Source of the DNA: Ornithodoros turicata
Taxonomy: Eukaryota; Arthropoda; Arachnida; Ixodida; Argasidae
DNA length: 64,000 bases
Direction: 5' to 3'
Assembly (NCBI RefSeq): GCF_037126465.1
Contig: NC_088206.1
Span: forward strand, 34,292,573-34,356,572
Below, piece after piece: positions 22,301 through 33,028 of this stretch. Position 1 is the first letter of the stretch. Each line of letters starts with the position of its first letter. The notes below the pieces were generated by a model. That model was not told where the DNA came from. It made no database searches and saw only the letters and a list, made by a program, of their open reading frames with translations. A program made the position numbers and the translations under genes.

Positions 22301-24241
22301 TTCTTTTTTTCTTTTCGACGAGAAACATTCGTGTTGAAGCATTGTCATGTCGATAGTGCTGCTGAGTGCTAGAATGATTCTTAATAATTTTGCGATGCAT
22401 TTAGTTCAGAGAGTAACCGCAAGGGGGACAGGTGCGTGACTTTATTCAAGAGGAACAAAGTGTCATTATTCAGTTACCTGTCTGGCTATCGGATGAGACG
22501 GACATGCCTCGCTAAGCTCATCGTATTTGGCCATTGATGGCGTTACTTGTTAGAATATTTTGCTCTTTCCTGTATTCATAAGTCTCGTTTAGGAAGACTT
22601 TGGGATTGAAATGCTTAATTCCTAACATCAGCTTTCATGCGTGGTGCTTTTCCACAGTAGTTTTCCTGTTTCCTGTGCAATCATTGTAGTAGAATAAAGG
22701 AAATAATCTTGGGATGGTGATTCAATAATAACAGGTCCCCTGTCTAGAGCGTACGCATCCTTGAACCATGCCTCAGCGATGACGTCATGCTGTGGCTCTA
22801 TTGTTTCAGGTGTTCAGGGCAGTTGGGCTGGGCATTAGTGGAAAAAAACAGTGTAGCCCTGAGACAATAGGATGACGTGACGACCAATGAGCAAGGCCTG
22901 CAGGGGGCACAAGGATTCACTTCTCTCTTCGACATTGGCGGGTGTGGACGCGCTAATTCCGTTTCTAGCAATTGTGTTGGCCGTTAGTGGAAAAACTTAG
23001 CTTTGGTGGGATTCAGTTTGCCTCTGACGGGGTATGGATGTGTGGTTCGTCGCTGGTGAATGGTGGATTTTGTGTCAAGCGGGTTTGCAGTGGGGGAATG
23101 CTGTGTACGTGTCCGATGATGGAGAGTGTCTTTTTCACTCTGTTCAGGTGTTTCTCTGTGTTTGCTTTCCTCTGTTGCCCAGCAGTCATGCGATTTCCCT
23201 CGTCTAACAGTGCTTGTTGAGAAATATCCTGACATGCCCCGACCTGCATGCTTCCCTTTGTTGACGCATCTAGCTTTGTATTTTTTTCTTTTCTGGACGA
23301 GAAAGATTCATGTTGATCATTCTTGTCTTGATGATGACGCTAGTGCTCCTGCACCCTTGAATTAAATGGGAATAGTGCTAGAACGATTCTTAATAATTTT
23401 TCGATTAAATTAGTTCAGAAAGCAACCACAAGAGGGACAGATGTAAGACTTTATAGAGGAGAAAAAAGCATTACGATTCAGTTCTGCGCCTGACTGTCAG
23501 ATGGAATGGACGTATCATTATGCTCTCCTCGTGACAGCCGCTGCGGTGGCCTGATTTGTTGTGTAACTAATTCTTTCGCACGTGATAACTTTGTCCCTGC
23601 TTTGTTTGTGATTTTCATGCCCATGGATGTCGTGCGCTGGTGGCTGTTGTACCTGTAAGGGCATCCTCGCCATTTTCTATCTACCGCAAAAGCTGCCTTG
23701 TGAACGAGAGTAACGCTGGCGTGATTCTTAATAATTTTGCCATGAAATTAGTTGAGAAAGTAACCGCTAGAGAGGCTGCTGATGCATACCTTTATAGATG
23801 AGAAAAAAACATTACGAGTCAGTTCTGTGCCTGGCTGTTGGATGGAGCAGTCGCATTGTTCCGCGCTCCTGTGAATGCTGTTGTGATTTTGCTGTTTTGC
23901 TTCTGTGCCTGATTCGTTTTGTTGAGAGCTATTGATGGTTAGCATATTTACTCTTGCTTTCACAGCAGTTTGCATTCCTCTGTATTATGAGTGGTTTTCT
24001 CCTTGCATGTCCAGAGCTGTCTTAACCTGCCCAGACATGCATGATGACATCGCAGGATGTTCAGAACTAGTGGTCATAAGAAGGACGGTGATGGACCTGC
24101 CTCTGTGCTTCGTCGCCCAGCGATAGTCAGTGGCCGTTCCGGACCACTTTCTTCAGGATGGCGTCGTTGATCTTCAACTAAAATCCTTCTCTCCACTCTA
24201 TTTCTATCTGTTTATTTTATTTTCTATCTCTTATTTTTTTT
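19383..24241. repeat. outer right arm: degenerate long tandem repeats
   Basis: Mirror of 5,938-11,480. Blocks containing CTGATAGCAGAAATGG occur near 19,962, 20,794 and 21,420, each followed by CACTGCTTTTxxGCAGAAG and TAGAAATTCCTAT. Blocks containing GATTCTTAATAATTTT occur near 22,377, 23,387 and 23,712. Spacing is irregular (roughly 300 to 1,000 bp). No gene is supported. Confidence 0.65.
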
Positions 24242-24426
24242 ATCAGCTCAAGTAGCCGGCAACTCACACAGTGGTCTGGACACATCTTAGATGCTCCCCA
24301 ATTAGTGTAATGACTCCCTGAATGATCCTGGGGGATGCTGAATTACTGTGGGGGTTTCCAAATTACTCTAATTGCTAATTAATGGCGTCCAGGCCTCCGT
24401 GTGAGTTTCCGGATACTTGGGCTGAT
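24242..24426. mobile_element. MITE at outer end of right arm
   Basis: ATCAGCTCAAGTAGCCGG at the left and its inverted partner CCGGATACTTGGGCTGAT at the right. Mirror copy of 5,764-5,937. This copy is about 11 bp longer because of a small internal indel. Confidence 0.7.
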
Positions 24427-24442
24427 CATATACTACTCACGT

Positions 24443-27400
24443 TGGCTTGGTTTGAACCTATAGTAACGTTGGAAGAGACAACTGCGGTTGTGAAGACTTC
24501 TCCTTCTAGCAGTGAATGAAATGGAAAAGATGGGGATTTGTAACAGACGCCATAGAGCTGTTTACTGTGAAGACGGCTGCATGACGCGAAGATTAAATCC
24601 ATAAATATCTATTAAACCACCGCATCTTCCGCGTATAACCGAAGATATCCGTGTCGAAGTCGTCCACTAATGCAAAAGGGTGATAACAGTTATAAAAATA
24701 TCACAGTTTACTGAAATCAGAGCAATTGGGTAACATAGAAAGTATGTATTTTGCTTCCGAACCCACACTTCGAAGGTCTTCCCGCCGCCGCTGAACAGTA
24801 AGTACGTCACGGAAAATCTCGAGCACACCGGCGCTTGTGGTCTGCCTCCATGCACTTATTTGAAATGGAAGCTGGAAAAGCGGCACGGAGTCTCACACTC
24901 TCGCGTGCAAGAGAGGCGCTTGCTTAGCTGAATGAGTGGAACCTGAAAGACTCGCGCTCAGGCGCGCCTACTGAACACACCCAGTGGCGCAGAGCATTCT
25001 CTGAGATGTTTCATTTTCGTGTCTTTCGTTCCAGCATGCGGGAGCCCGCCATTTTCTCTGGACCATTGTGGCAATGGGAGCTTCCGCGGCGGCTGGTACA
25101 CACCATGACGGCAACATTGCAGCAGCACCATACTTGAACGAAAACAACGAAGACAGTGGGAAACGACCACGTATGTTACCTTTCGACTCAAACTGCGATA
25201 ATAATAATGGTGCCGTGATGTTACACGTAATGTTTGTCTGCTGAGTGTGGCGACACGTTGTACGTGGCGCAGGGTAGGACTGCAGATAATTTCGGCCACC
25301 TGGGGTACCTTTGACGAGCACCGGAGGTCTCCGGCACAATGCACATCGTGATCAACTGCACCGGCATCGTGCCTCCCAGAAAAACAGAAAATTCGCCCCA
25401 TAACCATAACTGCCAACGCACAAAGGGAGAGGCGTCTCGAAGATTCCAGTATGTCGCGAATTTCCAAAACCGCATGGTTTAACCAGTTTGGACCAGTTTT
25501 CAGTATAGAGAACGGCTATTCCAGAAAGGAGGACGAGGGGAGGAAGGTACGAACTCATAAGCAAATACATGCAAAAACAGTAATAGGGACGAGAAAGAAA
25601 CACCATTGGTGAATCTGAGCGATCGCGCAATGGTTTGGTCGCGCAATGCGCGCAATGGTTTGGTCGACCAATCCAAGCAACCCACCAGATTGAAACAGTG
25701 CTGGGGACAACAAGTTTCGGACGGGGGCACCCTCTTGCTCGGACTCCTGGTTCTCGGGCGCGTGGGTGTCGACTGATGGAAATAGGTAAGTTTCTCGTGC
25801 GCATTGCAACTGCGTTTAGTTATACTCTTGCATTTTCCTCCAAGTTCGTCGAAATCTATTAGGGTGACGGACACTATACACTGCTGGCCAACCGTGTTAT
25901 TTCATCATCTACAGCGGAGACTGCAAACGGCGGTCCGTGAATAACCAGTACTTCTGCAAGGATGCCTCGGCAAGGCAATAGCCACAGACGGACAGACTCC
26001 AGTGATTTTGGAGATTTTGACAATTGCGTTTTTGTTGCGTCTCTACACTCTTGGATCTAGAGCATGTTTCGCGCTGGAGCTTTAATGCGACTTCGTGACT
26101 GCTTCCTGACTTCATGATTGTTGGGGGAGTCAGGTCAGCAGTGTATGTATTGGTCATGGTGTTTTTTTTTTTGCATGTCATAAAGTTATGTAGAATTATA
26201 TAGTATGGCTCAATGGGCCTCCTGTCTTTTGTGTACACTCTCAGGTGGTATGGAGCATGAGTTCTGCATAATGTGTTTTAGGTGCGTTTTGCATTTACTG
26301 TTGGAATTGCTCGCAACCTGCCATTCTACATTCAATAAATCTGAGTTGCACCAATTTGTTGTGTTCTTTCAATATATAATTCTGGAGAGATTGCTACATT
26401 GAAGCGCTGACATCAAATGTGTAGGATTTAGGGTTCGTATCTTCACGCAGAAGCTATCTAGGAGGGGAGACGTCCGAGTGGACGGAATTAAGTTTTGAAA
26501 CTAAAGGTAAACATGTCCTCAGAAACGCATTTATTCAGACTCTAACAATCCAACGGGGCGTAGAACTTCATGACAATGTACGTCGTGTATTGGAAATTCA
26601 AAACGAGGCTGCATTTCATAATACAGTTCGTTAAATATGAAGACAGTGAACTAGTTGCAGTTGGGTGATCTTCCTGATCAGTGTTCGCGTTGAATTACGA
26701 ACCATTGGGTGTATGACACTGGCTCGCTTGCTTTTTAAGCGTTATGTTACTAATGCGTAGTCTCAAATGCACTGTTACAGAGGAAAGGAACAAAGTGAAA
26801 CCATCGTGAGGTAAACGCGTGTCGCTAAAATGTCGTTCGTAAACGCCGTGGGGGTAAGGTTAGCGCACGGATGAGCACGCCGCCGCCGCAAATGATGTCG
26901 CCGGCTCGCCGATTCACGCCGCCGCCACCGGCCCAAAATGGACCCAACGCCGCCGACTACAAAAACGGCATCGGTGCACACCTCTAGTTACGTCGTTTCT
27001 GTGATTGTGCTCACATTTTAACTATGATTGACTTTGGAAGCGCAAAAACGTACGGAGAGCAGGGCGCGAAACAAAGCCTTGCAAAACTGAAACCTTAGAG
27101 AGGAGATGGACAGGACGTAATGGCGGTTTTGACTCGAGCGACAGCCAGAGGGTGGCTACGCTTGTCTTGCGGAAAGAGCCGCTCCTTGTGTTTCCTTCCT
27201 CCATGGTGCGAAGTATTCGGCAACGCCGCATTCGACCTTGTCGCCGTCTGGCGCAAGGAGCTGAAACAGAGTTATAGCTGATTGGGAATGTTAGGCAGCG
27301 GCGGTTTATTAATTTTCACGATTTGTCGCGGAGAAACGGATCAGGTGGCAGTATCAACATACAATTTTGGGGCGTAATACGTCCTCTAACATCTACTTTA

Positions 27401-27545
27401 TCTTCCCGACACTGCTTCTATTTGTGTTACTTTCGTTACGAACACCGATGTTTATCTTCACAAAACCTGTGTTTTGCAAACAAGGATATCAGTACGTATA
27501 TCTGAAACACGGCCCATGAGGTAGATAGATAGATAGGTAATTTTA
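24443..27545. other. low-feature DNA with one possible exon
   Basis: About 3.1 kb without recognised repeats of known family. Apart from the candidate exon at 25,074-25,170 and a GCC-rich patch at 26,875-26,985, I see no supported gene, RNA or element. Confidence 0.4.
25074..25170 (+). CDS. candidate first coding exon, product unknown
   Basis: An ATG with G at -3 and +4 opens a frame reading MGASAAAGTHHDGNIAAAPY then LNENNEDSGKRPR. The sequence is locally GC-rich, and CCGCCATTTT (a YY1-like promoter/5'-UTR motif) lies about 30 bp upstream. A donor-like GTATGT at 25,171 could end the exon; otherwise the frame stops at 25,242. The composition (Ala-rich start, acidic stretch, basic KRPR) looks like a nuclear protein N terminus, but I cannot name it and no downstream exon was found. 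Confidence 0.25.
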
Positions 27546-27700
27546 TCCCAAGCAGCACAATGTACCGAAAGTCCAGTGCAATGGGGGTGGACGGGTAGGT
27601 GGAAGGCCTTGAACAGGCTCGTGAGACTAAAGAACATTGATAAGACACATACCGTCCACCCCTATTGCACTCGACTTTCAGTGCATTGTGCTGCTTGGGA
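27546..27700. mobile_element. 155-bp palindromic MITE
   Basis: TCCCAAGCAGCACAATG at the left is matched by CATTGTGCTGCTTGGGA at the right, and inner segments (GGGGTGGACGG versus CCGTCCACCCC) also pair, so nearly the whole element forms a hairpin. No target duplication is clear. Non-coding. Confidence 0.7.
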
Positions 27701-28591
27701 TTTCACACTCAAGTTATTGGAAATCTGGGCAAAAAAGCCATGTGGCTAGGTATGCAATATCATTGCATTTCTTCCTCACGCCTACCCCTATCATTGTGGC
27801 TTCTCGTCTTCCCTATTTTAAGAGCGTTTGGGCAAATTATTCGTGGCCACCAATTACTTCCCGGTATGTTTTCAATGGGTAGCCAAATTTTATAGCGGAC
27901 TATAGGCATTGTGCGTTGTTACTTTTCCCACACTGCCTATCCATTCCACTATTAATGAAGGGTCATCACGTCTGCCGTTTGCGACCGGGTCGTGTCGAAC
28001 AAAGCAAAATATCACGGTCCGACCCGCAGATGCAGCCAAGCGAGACGCACGGCCTTACAAGACCTCATTCACCTTGCATAAGGCAATTGCTATCGATTTG
28101 CGGTGAAAGTCATAACCGGGGTGGGAGCCGCTGGTGTTGGACACGGTCGAATTGATTGACGAACTGGGCCACGTACATGTACATCACAACACTCGAAGCA
28201 TGAATGTTTCCCACCTGAAAAAGACGCCAGAAAGATTATCCTGTTTTCATATCTTTAAAGTGATTCAAGTGTTGTATATCCTACAGGTACTGTTCGACAT
28301 GGCGTCGCGATGCGGCCTCCGAAGAAAGTACCTTGCGTGGCAGCCGTCGGGTAGCCAGCTTTGTTTAGATGTGAAGTGCGAGCGTCTTTTTCTTGTTTTT
28401 TTGCCACACTGGAACTGTTGCATCAGTAACTGTGCAAACACCTAAAGTAACTCTTCACTCACTCAGATGTCAGAAGACGTCAGAAGCCAGAACACTTTAT
28501 CCTATGGATGTCCGAAATAGACCCCAACGTATCCGAAAATGAATGTCCATCGGACATCTCTGGGATAATCATAAATTGACCTCCCTGGGTT

Positions 28592-28631
28592 GGCTCGCCA
28601 ACCCAGTTTCGCGAAACTGGGTTGGCGAGCC
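28592..28631. repeat. perfect 40-bp palindrome
   Basis: The half-site GGCTCGCCAACCCAGTTTCG is followed at once by its exact reverse complement, with no spacer. A further GGGTTGGCGAG-type repeat overlaps the left side. It sits immediately before Penelope-like 3' sequence and could cruciform or fold into a 20-bp RNA hairpin followed by a T run at 28,632. Confidence 0.9.
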
Positions 28632-28912
28632 TTTTTGTGAACAATAACACCTTTTACTGTTCTTAAACGGTTAGAGGTCACTTATCGGTCTGCCCAGCTA
28701 TTCATTGTACACAGACATGTGGCACCATATCTCCTTCCCCTTCCCTTTCTTTGTACAGCAGTATGTTTAGTCGTGTATATGGCTATACTATATATACTTA
28801 TGTATGTCACCACTTCACTTTGTACCTGAGGAAGCGTGGACCTCCACGCGAAAGCTTGTACAAATTAAACTTAAACAAAAATCTTCAGTGTCGGTTTCTG
28901 AACTTGATTATA
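28632..28912 (+). mobile_element. Penelope-like element 3'/terminal-repeat fragment with ribozyme
   Basis: The stretch ends CTTCAGTGTCGGTTTCTG and contains ACAAATTAAACTTAAACAA after a hammerhead motif. The same ribozyme-plus-tail block recurs at 36,947-37,104 and 60,213-60,331. No protein-coding part is attached. Assignment to Penelope-like elements rests on hammerhead motifs being known from their terminal repeats; the host element could also be a retrozyme. Confidence 0.5.
28819..28864 (+). ncRNA. hammerhead ribozyme motif with perfect stem I
   Basis: In order: stem I TTTGTAC, core CTGAGGA, stem II GCGTGG-ACCT-CCACGC preceded by A, core GAAA, a minimal stem III GCTT, then GTACAAA closing stem I with seven pairs. 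Position 7 of the core (here G) is variable in hammerheads, so every required core base is present. The very short stem III matches the minimal, dimer-forming type reported for Penelope-like ribozymes (from memory). Activity is a prediction. Confidence 0.72.
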
Positions 28913-28936
28913 GTGTAAGATGATCCGGTGCGGGTC

Positions 28937-29848
28937 TAGAGCACTGCACGGGCCCAGGCTTACCCGAAAGCCTGGCTCGGCCCGGCCCGTGGGGCGGTCC
29001 GGTCCGCGCTTGGTGTTTTTTAGGCGGGCCTGGGCCGAGCTCGGGCTCCAGCCACCGGGTCCGGGCCGGGTACGGGCTTGACAACGCCAGACATGGTCGG
29101 ACGTGTACGCGAACTTATTTCACGAGACTGGACACCTGAAGTTTGACATTACTTTTTTTCCCCATTGGGTATAGGATATCAGGTATTCGCATCTGAGAAC
29201 TATCACTTTCTTACATGTGATCATGCTGATTTCGTGAATTGTTGTTGATTTCATGCGTGCACTCACACACATTTGGGGGCGATTGGTGTGGGGTCCTGCA
29301 CGATCGTCAGTTAGGTTAGGTGTTGAGATATATTTCGTTCTCGTGAGGGTCCGGCACGAGGGTCGGATAGGTTAGGTGTTCTGACATATATTTCGTTGCC
29401 GTGAGAGTTCAAGAAACAGGAACTAACACCGAAGCATGTGCCATAGAGTATCTTTTGAACCGCAATGTACTTACGCCCACGCGCGTACGCTGCGTGCTGC
29501 GTTTCCAAGCAAGCAAGCACCAAGCACAGAGCGGCTTGCCGGCAGAGAAACACAGCCGCTGCTGCGTTCGAGTGTACCTCCTGGCTCTCCACCAATTAGC
29601 TACGTCCTTTTCCTTGCTGCGCTGTGCTCTTTAGTAAATCTAGTACGCCTCCGAATCTCCAGAACAGATAGAGCAGAGGCGGGCTGGAATCGGACCTGAG
29701 CATGAAAACAACCGGGGCGGCAGAGTCGGGCTCGGCAGGGCCCGGGCTGAAAATATATAGAAGACGTCAGGCTCGGGCCGAGTACGGGCCGTAGCAGCTG
29801 GGACTGCGCCGGGCACGGGCCCGAAAATTCGGCCCTTGCAGTGCTCTA
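28937..29848. mobile_element. hAT-like non-autonomous element (912 bp)
   Basis: Ends TAGAGCACTGCACGGGCC and GGCCCTTGCAGTGCTCTA are inverted repeats. Flanks TGCGGGTC (28,929-28,936) and TGCGGGCC (29,849-29,856) differ at one base, giving an 8-bp duplication typical of hAT. Subterminal regions are packed with CGGGCC/GGGCTCGG repeats. The centre holds a direct repeat of about 60 bp (29,311-29,410, GGTTAGGTGTTxxGAxATAT) and no transposase. Confidence 0.8.
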
Positions 29849-29856
29849 TGCGGGCC

Positions 29857-30362
29857 AACGATGCGCCTTATACGGCCATACTGGAGCGTGTGCGCATTTA
29901 AGTTGCCATTTTGAGCGCAATAAGTGAGGGTTTCTGCTGTTTCAGATCTTTTGAAAAGCTGCCAATTACAAGGTTTAGCAACGAATTATTGTTAATTACA
30001 TGAAGGCGGGGGAGCAATATTATGTGCTGGATGTCCGTCCTTCCGTATATGCCAAAGCAAATGAAAAAAAAAAGCATAAAAGACACTTTCTTTGCAAATT
30101 GTTTTCGTTTATTCAGAACCGGTTTTGGAGCGTTACAAGTATATCCTGAATATAAATTCTGTTTTTGCACACAAAGCACACCAGACTACCCCAAGAAGAG
30201 CGGAACAAAGCGGTTCACAAAGAAGCGACAACTGGACATCTCAGACTAGCTTTGTGCTACTTGTTACAAATGACGCTATGTCAAAAGTAGCGGCGGTTTG
30301 TAACAAGTACCACGAAGATAGCCCCAGGTTTCAGGTCGTCGCTTTCTTACTGAACTGCTCTG
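29857..30362. other. unassigned intergenic DNA
   Basis: No repeats, RNA genes or convincing ORFs seen between the hAT-like element and the TA run. Confidence 0.35.
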
Positions 30363-30369
30363 ATTAGCT

Positions 30370-30912
30370 TTATATATATATATATATATATAAGCAGGAA
30401 AAATCAGAAAACGACAAAGAGCTTACAGGAAAACACAAAGGGGAGTTTATTAACACATATAGGGATAGGGGTCGACGTTTCGGCAGTCAGCGCTGCCTTC
30501 GACGGGACTGGGGTTTGGTGACAAGAACAAGTTTTATATATGGGAGAGGGTTATGTACAAGGGAAAGAGAGCAGCGCATGCGCTTTTGTCATGACTAACA
30601 TAGGTTGGAGACTAAGTGAAAAGGGAATGACCGGGTCTGTGCAGCAGGACCTTGAGGAAATACCCGTGAGCCTGAAAAAGAGACAAAAGAGCGTATGTAT
30701 TGTGCTGGATTAGGAATGCAGGTTGCGAATAGTAGAAAGGATTATTCGTTTATCTGACACTGGAATTTATGAATGAGATAAGACTCGCGCTGTTCCCTGA
30801 GCCGCTGGGAAAGAAAGCCTGACTGCAGGATGAAAATAGATATATTGGTGATTGAGTGTCCTGGTTTACTGAAATGGCGCGACACTGGCAGATTAGGTTT
30901 CTTCGAAAACCT
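30370..30912 (-). mobile_element. Penelope-like element 3' fragment
   Basis: After a (TA)n run at 30,371-30,392, the minus strand holds the tail of an element. It carries a degenerate ribozyme-like hairpin (30,470-30,515), a non-coding region, and upstream of that the end of a coding frame (30,742-30,890). The fragment is 5' truncated near 30,912, where a 29-bp palindrome begins. Confidence 0.55.
30742..30890 (-). pseudogene. GIY-YIG-type endonuclease C-terminal remnant
   Basis: The minus-strand frame reads HFSKPGHSITNISIFILQSG, then FLSQRLREQRESYLIHKFQC and stops at 30,742-30,744. The HF...H motif, the later R..E and the ending E..LI.K.. fit the C-terminal part of the GIY-YIG endonuclease domain of Penelope-like retroelements. 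The reverse transcriptase and the GIY and YIG residues are missing through truncation. Confidence 0.5.
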
Positions 30913-30917
30913 AATCT

Positions 30918-30946
30918 AGTGTGAACGAGCAGCGCTCGTTCACACT
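30918..30946. repeat. 13-bp inverted repeat with 3-bp loop
   Basis: AGTGTGAACGAGC, loop AGC, GCTCGTTCACACT: perfect arms. Lies exactly at the truncated 5' edge of the Penelope-like fragment and could be a fold-back junction formed during integration. Confidence 0.8.
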
Positions 30947-31162
30947 AAAGAAACGGTCTGCCATTGCCAGCAGAATACTGCATTGTGTTTGCCAAAGTCG
31001 TATAGCAGTTCCGAAAAAAAAAAATGAAAATGTGGTCTCAGACAGAGCTGTACCCCGCAGCATCAAGGGAAAACTGTATCGTGTTCCCTGGCGGCTGGTT
31101 GCAATGTCCGAGTATCGTAAAAACTCGGTTGGATATGGTGCTCTCGCAGTAAAAGAGCTCTT

Positions 31163-31504
31163 TTGGGGGGGCCTGCGGACAAGAGAGCGTCTTCAGCAAA
31201 CCGCTTTATGACAAGAAATAGCAGTGCCATGGGCAAGCGTACAAATCTATACAAATCTGTACTGTATGAGATAACAAATAATGCACTGGTTCCTATATTT
31301 CATTTCGCTATACATTCTGTTATTTTTGTATCTGAATTTATTTCCATTCTAATTGCTAAGGTGTATTTTTGTGCCACATCCTTCGGAGCAAAAATGAATA
31401 TCGTAAACATAGCTGCCACGTTGATAAGAGCCACGACAGTGGTTTCAATATTATACTATGCCGGACATAAAAAATATAAAAAATATTGTGACATATTCTC
31501 GCAA
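31163..31504 (+). CDS. ORF fragment with hydrophobic segments, unknown
   Basis: The frame contains NLYKSVLYEITNNALVPIFH and then FAIHSVIFVSEFISILIAK, VYFCATSFGAKMN and VSILYYAGHKKYKKY. Two or three hydrophobic stretches could span a membrane, and the pattern loosely recalls arthropod gustatory receptors, but I cannot assign it. It runs straight into the long-TIR MITE at 31,505, which supplies its stop. It may be an exon fragment of a broken membrane-protein gene, or chance. Confidence 0.2.
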
Positions 31505-32373
31505 AACTCCTCTCCCAGAAAACGTGTCATTTAATTATAATTAAAAAACTACGCCACCTAGATTCATGCGGTCAACGAGATTTGTTAGGTGTTTGCCACC
31601 TCCTGAATTGCATGTCATGTAACCTAAATTTAATTATGTAATTTTTTTGCGAAGTGAACTCGGAAATTTGCTAAGTAAAGGTCACTTTTGCACCTCTCCA
31701 ACACGAAGAGCATGCCGAATTTACTCTAATTCATAATAATTGACAGTGATATTCAGGATCTATCCTATCGGAAAAAAATTGCCGAACAGGCTTCTCGGGG
31801 CACTTCAGCATAACGCGCGAGAACTTTTCGAGCGCAATCGCTGTCAGTGCGACAAAAGGAGGTTGAAAACCCAGCCCACAGAGCGACAGTAGAAAAAGTG
31901 ACAGCTCTTGAAATTGGAAAACGGAATGTATGGTCCCATCTGAGGTCGGACGCAACAAGCTGTCTGTGTTATCTCTCTCTGCCGTGCCGGTGTGGGCTGG
32001 GTTTCCAACCTCCTTTCCTCGTGCTGACAATGAATTCGCTGAAAACTTTGTCGCGCGCTATCCTGTGCGAGATCCGTAGAGCATGATTTTCGGCTATTTC
32101 TTCCGGTACTATAGCTCCTCAATATTCCTGTCAATTATCATTAATTTGAGTAAATTTGGCATGCTCTTCACATTGATGGGGTAAAAAAGTAACCTTTACT
32201 TGGCAAATTTCAGAGTTGAGTTCGCAAAAATTTACATAATTAAGCTTGGGTTACATAACATGCACATCAGGAGGTGGCAAAAACCTAGTAACAACAAAGT
32301 CCCTTGACCGCATGATTCTAGGTGGCGCAGTTTTTTAATTATAGTTAAATGGCACGTTTCCTGGGACACCCCG
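31505..32373. mobile_element. long-TIR (fold-back) MITE, copy 2
   Basis: Same family as 15,585-16,437: left arm CCCAGAAAACGTGTCATTTA, right arm ending in AAATGGCACGTTTCCTGGGA. Shared blocks include CTACGCCACCTAG, TGCATGTCATGTAACCTAA and TTTGCTAAGTAAAGG. The left-most bases are decayed, so the start is approximate and no TATA duplication can be shown. GGTTGGAAACCCAGC blocks pair near the centre. Confidence 0.75.
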
Positions 32374-33028
32374 TATGCTGTAGCTCACGAAAACCCTTCA
32401 GATGAATAATTCATGAAGAGGTGGCGTCATCGAAGAAATATCTGTTTGGTAAAGATCCTTGGGACATCGGCCATGATCTGAGTAGAGAGCGACTCATTTG
32501 CATACACTCACTAATTCGGTAAACATACTTTTAAATTTTACTTCGCACGCGTGCGGGACCTCTGTTTTACGCATCGGGACCTTCAGCGAAAAATATTGTG
32601 AGAAAAAAACCGCGTAGACGAATCGTCATTTTTACGTGTTTCCGCGCGCATGAACAGACTGCTCTAGTGCAAATTATATGACTTTTCATTGAGTTCCTGA
32701 AGACAATTTGCCAGCCGAAAATCCCCTGTAAATCCTCTGTTTACTCAGTGTGCGAGATACGAAACCACTTTGCACAGAGGGCAATGGTTATTAATTGCAA
32801 CGTTCCTGATAATACCATGTTGTCTTGTTCGTACTCTGTACACTCAAGCAACAGTGATTTTGATTGAATGAATGTCGCGTATTTGTTGGTGGTTAGGCCT
32901 AGCAAAGCGGACATGCCAGCGCAACCTAAACAAGGTTAGTTTTGGTCAGTATGGTAATGTTAGTTCTGGAAGAGTATTGCAGTACAGCCCTGGAGGGCTT
33001 AGGCAGGCACAGAGGTCCTTGTTATGAG
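32374..33028. other. unassigned intergenic DNA
   Basis: No supported feature. Short open frames have no recognisable product. Confidence 0.35.

Larger units (their letters stand above)
16689..24442. repeat. right arm of giant palindrome
   Basis: Reverse complement of 5,748-13,996. It contains the same features in mirrored order: DUF4806-like fragment, unknown ORFs, ACGTCC element, degenerate repeats and the terminal MITE. One 519-bp insertion (18,864-19,382) is absent from the left arm. It lacks the 11,484-11,784 segment seen on the left. Confidence 0.9.

Noticed and set aside
5748..24442. Polinton/Maverick or viral integration
   Set aside because: Size and inverted ends fit loosely, but I see no DNA polymerase B, integrase, ATPase or capsid motifs in any frame.
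5748..24442. Assembly artefact (haplotype joined tail to tail)
   Set aside because: Arms differ throughout and have private, cleanly bounded insertions, including one with its own target duplication.
30470..30515. Functional hammerhead on the minus strand
   Set aside because: Stem II and GAAACGTC are intact, but the first core reads CCGTCGA instead of CTGANGA, so at best it is a dead copy.
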